Program-made: the position numbers and the translations under genes
Shown here: positions 59,547-64,000 of the stretch, in pieces
Layout of the letters: the number at the start of each line of letters is the position of its first letter
Position numbering within the stretch: position 1 is the stretch's first letter
The notes under the pieces: generated by a model
Seen by the model: only the letters and a program-made list of their open reading frames with translations
Database searches by the model: none
What the model was told of the DNA's origin: nothing
Source: Apodospora peruviana
Taxonomy: Eukaryota > Ascomycota > Sordariomycetes > Sordariales > Lasiosphaeriaceae
Assembly (NCBI GenBank): GCA_033439685.1
Contig: JAUEDM010000007.1
Coordinates: 1,302,001 to 1,366,000, forward strand
Length of the DNA: 64,000 nt
Direction of reading: 5' to 3'

Positions 59547-60329
59547 TCATGACACCCGATACCAGTTCTCCGGGGCATCACCCAGACACTCGCCCACTGT
59601 CACAGCCTTGTAGCGCCGATGCCGGATCTTCTGAAGCATAAACGGGACCAGAGACTTTGCCGTTGTTTTGTGCACATCGTGGGAGAGAACCAGAAAAGAG
59701 CTGCGGGGCGTGCCAGAGTCCAATGCATCCGCAAATATATTCTGTGCTGTCCGGACCGTGTCGGGCTGATTGTGCTCATAGTCCTTTGTGTCGAGGTCGA
59801 AATTGACCACATGGTAACCCATCCCCTCCAATTCGGCGAGGCACTCTGGTTCGCAGGAGGCATAGGGCGGCCGGAAGTAGGTAGGGTACTCGCCGAGAAT
59901 ACTCAAGAGGGCGCTCTCCAGCCTGCGTATCTGGTGATTTCTCGACTGGGAGTCGGTGTTCATCATGTCGACGTGTGACCATCCGTGCGAGCCGACTTGG
60001 TGGCCCGATCTGACCATTCGCCGCAACGTCGCCGGCCAAGGCGTTGACTGGTCGTCGATTTCATCAACCCAGTTGTGCCCATTGACAAAGAATGTGGCCG
60101 TGGCATTGTGTTCATCCAAGAGATCTAGGACGTCGTTGGTATACTTGTAGGGACCATCATCAAACGTTAGTGCTACAACACCGCGGATCGTGCAATGCTC
60201 GATGATGGACCCGTAAGGAACCAGACCGGATATTCGATCGGCGAGTTCTGTGGCATGTCTGAGTGGCCTGAAGAGTTCGGAATTTGGCTGGAAAAGGGAT
60301 ATTAGGGGGAGAGCTGGCCAAGACCACAT
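59547..60329 (-). CDS. NodB-type polysaccharide deacetylase (chitin deacetylase family, CE4)
   Basis: Single exon, 260 residues. The NodB homology domain is complete. TFDDGP holds the catalytic Asp and metal Asp. SHGWSHVDMM carries the two metal-binding His. YFRPPY, then DLDTKDY, and LVLSHDVH with the catalytic His close the set. These enzymes remove acetyl groups from chitin or chito-oligomers in the cell wall. The domain is followed by the usual short end GDAPENWYRV. The N-terminus (MWSWPALPLISLFQ) is only weakly hydrophobic and no clear signal peptide or carbohydrate-binding module is seen. Either an upstream exon was missed or the protein is not classically secreted. The neighbouring hydrolase gene converges on it with about 300 bases between stops. 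Confidence 0.87.
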   Translation of the reverse strand: MWSWPALPLISLFQPNSELFRPLRHATELADRISGLVPYGSIIEHCTIRGVVALTFDDGPYKYTNDVLDLLDEHNATATFFVNGHNWVDEIDDQSTPWPATLRRMVRSGHQVGSHGWSHVDMMNTDSQSRNHQIRRLESALLSILGEYPTYFRPPYASCEPECLAELEGMGYHVVNFDLDTKDYEHNQPDTVRTAQNIFADALDSGTPRSSFLVLSHDVHKTTAKSLVPFMLQKIRHRRYKAVTVGECLGDAPENWYRVS

Positions 60330-60692
60330 TGCGACTGATCCGCGTCAACGACCGATCCAGTTGGAAAACAATGTGCAGAGTATGTTCTGGAAAGGTATGT
60401 TGGAGGAGACACGCCGAGGCGGGCAGTCAAGTCCTTTCCAATTTCCTTCATGGGCGACACAGCAGGTACACCTGTTCCGGGGAGGCAGGCACCTCGGGCA
60501 TGGCGTTTCCTCTGCATCCACTCAGCACTTGAGTGGCAGGAGGGTCCGGATACCGTCAAATAAGCGGTTTCCTCATACCCTTTGTGGGGGAGCACGGGGG
60601 ACCTTCTCTCCCTTCCCCGGGGTAAGTCATTGTTCCTCATTAGGGCACTCATGCTGTCCGAACAACGAATTCTCGCATGTGTCGGCACGAAT
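60330..60692. other. Short intergenic region
   Basis: 363 bases, upstream of the deacetylase and 3' to the next minus-strand gene. I searched it on the minus strand for a signal-peptide exon for the deacetylase and found none convincing. Confidence 0.5.
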
Positions 60693-61425
60693 TTATTTGA
60701 TATCATAGCCTCTCCACCAGAGAAAGAAGCCGTCGCATGCTAGACTGAGAACGGCCCATGGCAAATCAAGCTCGATGACAGACCAAACCCAGAGGCAGCC
60801 CAGGGGCGGCGCTTGCTTCATGACGGCTAAGTATCCAAACATGTTCGTTATATAAATCAGATAACAGCCGGCGCAGATACTGGTGACGAAGAAGACAGCT
60901 TGACGGACGGCGGACTGGACGCGAGCAGGAAGGCCGGGAATCAGGGTTGGACTCGAAGCGTGCGGGTGGAGGGTGTAGACGAGCATGCCAAAGACTGGTA
61001 GCAAGAGCAACAAGATTAGCAATGGGACGGCATACCGTCCAAGGAGATGTGATCTCACCAAGCAAGGCCTGTCCAGCACGTGTGCAGACTTTGGGCCAGA
61101 GTATTCTGTCGGCAGAGTATTGGTGCAGCACCAGGACATCCAACGTGAAGTGCAACATTGTCAAGCTCACGGCCCAGAGAAGAGTCTCAAGAATGCGCTC
61201 CGCCGTAGGCGACAACTCGAAATCGCCTTCTTCATCATCTGATTGGGCGGTGCTCTTCTTCTGGATAGCCTTTTTCTTCTTGTTCGCGTCCTCCTTCTTT
61301 TTGGCCTGCTCAAAGAGACCGCGGGCGTCGGCGAGCTCCAGTAGCGTCTGCTCGGTAGGACCGGCCCGATCTGGTTGTTTGAGCTTGATGTTGGATGGCG
61401 ACCGTTCTCTACGTCTCCGTGCCAT
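60693..61425 (-). CDS. Small multi-pass membrane protein (fungal DUF7719-like)
   Basis: Exons (minus) 61059-61425 and 60693-60994, intron 64 bases (GTGAGA...CAG), giving 222 residues. The first 60 residues are basic and hydrophilic (RRRRERSP, then KKKEDANKKKKAIQKK). Hydrophobic segments then follow: around LLWAVSLTMLHFTLDVLVL, a second across the splice (ALLVFGMLVY), a third FFVTSICAGCYLIYI, and a fourth VIELDLPWAVLSLA. Sequence blocks LHPHASSPTLIPGLPARVQ and AVMKQAPPLGCLWVWSVIE are of the kind conserved in a fungal uncharacterised family that I recall as DUF7719. No catalytic motif is evident. The ATG at 61425 is chosen. Function unknown; ER or another internal membrane is likely. Confidence 0.8.
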
Positions 61426-62652
61426 TTTCACACGAAGAGCGGCTGTTTCACCTATATTCTTTGGGGTATTGGGGATTGGATCGTGAAGCTAGAGTCAAGT
61501 GTGTGTTTTTGTTGAAGGTACGGCGAGGGAGAACTGGCAAAATTCCGGAGCTCAATTCGCTTCTCCAACAACACGGACACGGCACAGCGGGAGCTACCCC
61601 TGGATGGGGTTGCACAGCACTGGAATCCGGGCCGGGTCACATGCTGATTGCCAGTACGTACAGTATTTGAGGCCCGCAAAAAGAGGGGCATTTCGGTTCC
61701 AGTCGCTACAATTCGCTGAAGAGGGCCGTCTCAACTGCGGCAATTGGATGCAAAGATGGGTGGGAAACCTGGAAAATGGAAGCAACCAAGGACCGAAAGC
61801 TGCTGGTCGATGTGCATCCAATGCCATCCCGATTTAATTAGCGCGGAGAGGGCCGCAGGAGCGTCATTGGACGGAATGCATGCATCATTAAACGTCAGAT
61901 GAGAGAAGAACAGAGAAGAGAGATTTCCAGGTATTTCCCCGGATCTCACGAACCCATGTTCCTTATTTCGCCTCCTGACGGGTAACGGCGACTAGGGTGC
62001 CCTTCTAATCGCAAGGTGGCATTATCTCTCTCTCCATTATCGCAATAAGCGCGTCCCATCGTCGTTTGCTCCTGTCCAAACGATAAAATAGAACTGTGGC
62101 AAATTCTTGATCATTCTGCCTTCACACGCCCACGTCGAAAAGGGCGAGATAGGAGAGACATCCCGTCTTTTTCTCCGACCAGCGACGACGCCTCGAGGCG
62201 CACTGCTGGGCCCTCCTGTTCGGCCTCAAGGGAGGTACACTGAGCCGCTTTACCGGGTTCCCGTCCTGCGCACCCATCCCTACGCCCGCCCGCCGCTGTA
62301 CCTTACAGACTCCGCAACCGCTTCATACGGTAGAGGGACGACCCGTTTCTATAACTGCCCTCCACACCACTACACCACCTTTCTCCCTGCCCGACGGGTA
62401 TTCGAGCCGCAGCACGTTCCTTGGCCTGCCGCCCTCCAACCGCCCAGTCCCGTCCATCGGGGAGATAATACCATACAAAAAGGGAGGGAGGCGACCGGCC
62501 CGGTACAAGGACGACACCTCATACACGGCGCATCGTGCAACGCACCACGAGCCTGCGAATCAGGGCCTATTGGATCCAGACGGGGAGCAATAAAGGCACA
62601 ACAGGCAGGCACGCCGGCCCGATTTGATTGACCGTCCGCGGCGTGGGTGGAG
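61426..62652. promoter_or_regulatory. Divergent upstream region, no extra gene supported
   Basis: 1.2 kb between two genes transcribed apart. A 174-codon frame (62107-62631) directly upstream of gpi12 is Pro/Arg/His-rich, without motifs and overlapped by frames on the other strand; I treat it as a leader region. Confidence 0.5.
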
Positions 62653-63605
62653 ATGGTAATCAAGATGGACTGGTTGATGACCCTCGGCGTGCTCGTCGTC
62701 GTAGTGCCCTCACTGTACCTCTACACGGTGGGCGTGGTGTCCTCGCGGTTCCCGACGCTGCGCAATAAACGCATCTGTCTGTTGATCGCCCACCCAGATG
62801 ACGAGGCCATGTTCTTTGCGCCAACAGTTCTGGCGCTCACGCGACCCGAGACGGGCAACCATGTAAAGATCCTGTGTCTGAGTAGCGGTACGGTTTAGTT
62901 TCCCTCCCCCGACTTGAAAGAAATGCTTTTTACTGAGCCGCTTTTTTTTGGCTCTTTCCAGGTGATGCCGACGGCCTCGGCGAGACGCGAAAACGAGAGC
63001 TCGCCAAGTCGGGGCTGACGCTTGGTCTGCGGAAGGAAGACGACGTCTTTGTGGTCGAGAACCCCGATTTCCCCGACAGCATGACGACGGCATGGGACCC
63101 CAGCAAGATATCCTCCCTCTTGTGTGCGGCCTTTGCGCCACACTTGGCCAAGTCGCGCGACAGCGGCGCCGCCCCGACAGCCTCGATCGACGTGCTCATC
63201 ACATTCGACGCCGGCGGCGTCTCGCACCACCCGAACCACATCTCCCTATACCACGGCGCAAAATCCTTTGTCGCCGCGCTGGTGGCGGGCAAGGACGGGT
63301 GGGCGTCGCCCGTCGATCTATACACGCTGACGACAGTGCCGTTGGCCCGTAAGTACGCCGGCTTCCTGGACATTGTGGCGACGCTGGCTACGTGGGCGCT
63401 TGGAACGGATATGAAGGACAAGAAGCACCCACGGGGGCTGGTCTTCCTCAACGGTGTCGGGAGCAGTGGTGGGATCGGGACTGCGTGGAAAGCCATGACG
63501 ACGGCGCACAAGAGCCAGATGGTGTGGTTCCGTTACGGCTGGATTACTCTAAGCAGATACATGTACATGAACGACTTGAAGCTAAGTAAGATTCAGGGCC
63601 ATTGA
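62653..63605 (+). CDS. gpi12: GlcNAc-PI de-N-acetylase, PIG-L/Gpi12 family (GPI anchor step 2)
   Basis: Exons 62653-62887 and 62962-63605, intron 74 bases (GTACGG...CAG), giving 292 residues; a Met four codons on (62665) is an equally good start. The enzyme removes the acetyl group from GlcNAc-phosphatidylinositol at the cytoplasmic face of the ER, the second step in GPI-anchor synthesis. An N-terminal membrane helix (MTLGVLVVVVPSLYLYTVG) precedes the PIG-L domain. The metal-binding AHPDDE motif is in LLIAHPDDEAMFFAP. The join gives LSSGDADGLGETRKREL, the family's second block. Then come LITFDAGGVSHHPNH, with the His metal ligands, and LYTLTTV, with a C-terminal aromatic SQMVWFRYGWITLSRYMY. 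Length and order are normal for Gpi12. One client could be the protease at 5071-6716. Confidence 0.92.
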
Positions 63606-64000
63606 CGCAGGGTTGCGGTTGTGGGGTGATGTGGTGGCATGGACTCCTGAACAAGTCCAAGGATATCAGGATATAGCTGCAACTGCGACTCTACCGAGCC
63701 TTGGCAAAGGAACGAGAGCTACGTTATTCCACGCTCGCTGGGTAAATAAGAGGAGGCAAGCATACTTGGGTTGTTTGAGTTCCCAGATGTCACACACCTC
63801 AGCGCTTGTGTTAGTCACATCGGGTCAGTCATTCCCGCTGGAAACGCATCAAGCAGCAAACATTGTAGGATAATAAATAATGTTAGAACATGGTCCTCTT
63901 GGCGCTTATTTCTCTTCCTTCAGGCAAGTTATTCTTGCGAGCCGGTGTGATTCGTTCTGTTCATAGGAACTCGCGTGCGAGCTCCCATGGGGGTGGTGGG
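63606..64000. other. 3' flank of gpi12 to window end
   Basis: 395 bases, no gene recognised; the small frame at 63613-63873 has no motif. Confidence 0.5.

Noticed and set aside
62107..62631. 174-codon frame directly upstream of gpi12
   Set aside because: Pro/Arg/His-rich with no motif and opposite-strand frames; more likely a GC-rich leader.

Overview
The window is nuclear DNA of a filamentous ascomycete, most likely a sordariomycete. Genes are interrupted by short GT-AG introns (about 50-110 bases) with CTAAC/CTGAC-like branch points. Promoters are pyrimidine-rich, the proteins are typical Pezizomycotina families (FUSC-like exporter, SRPK-like kinase, GPI-type aspartic protease, fungal_trans zinc-finger factor), and a 5S rRNA-like copy stands alone, as in species with dispersed 5S genes. 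No operons are present, and no intact transposon is visible.

Layout. 1-6.7 kb: the end of an unrecognised gene, an AT-rich stretch with a tRNA-like relic and a 12-base repeat, a zinc-free MDR oxidoreductase and a secreted, probably GPI-anchored aspartic protease. 7.6-24.8 kb: a Dpb11/Rad4-type four-BRCT protein, an Arg/Asp-repeat protein of unknown role, a Utp8-like ribosome-biogenesis protein, and an Elg1/ATAD5-type clamp unloader transcribed divergently from it. 25.3-34.5 kb: an RS-domain membrane protein, a U2 snRNA gene with its TATA box, a four-exon FUSC-like exporter and a membrane fatty-acid desaturase. 37.5-41.2 kb: a large ADR1/AmdX-type C2H2 regulator whose true start lies in a small upstream exon. 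41.2-54.2 kb: about 13 kb with no protein gene I can support, holding a 5S rRNA-like copy. 54.2-64 kb: a MOSC protein, an SRPK-like kinase, an alpha/beta hydrolase, a NodB-type polysaccharide deacetylase, a small four-helix-type membrane protein and the GPI-anchor deacetylase Gpi12.

How they fit together. Most genes are unrelated housekeeping neighbours. Two act at replication forks (Dpb11-like scaffold, Elg1-like PCNA unloader), two concern RNA (U2 snRNA, Utp8-like), and two concern GPI proteins (Gpi12 and a probable GPI-anchored protease). An SRPK-like kinase and an RS-domain membrane protein could be enzyme and substrate, but that is only inference. Exon boundaries were assigned by reading frames, splice sites and protein-family continuity; for split genes the start and end given span the whole CDS, with exons listed in the evidence.
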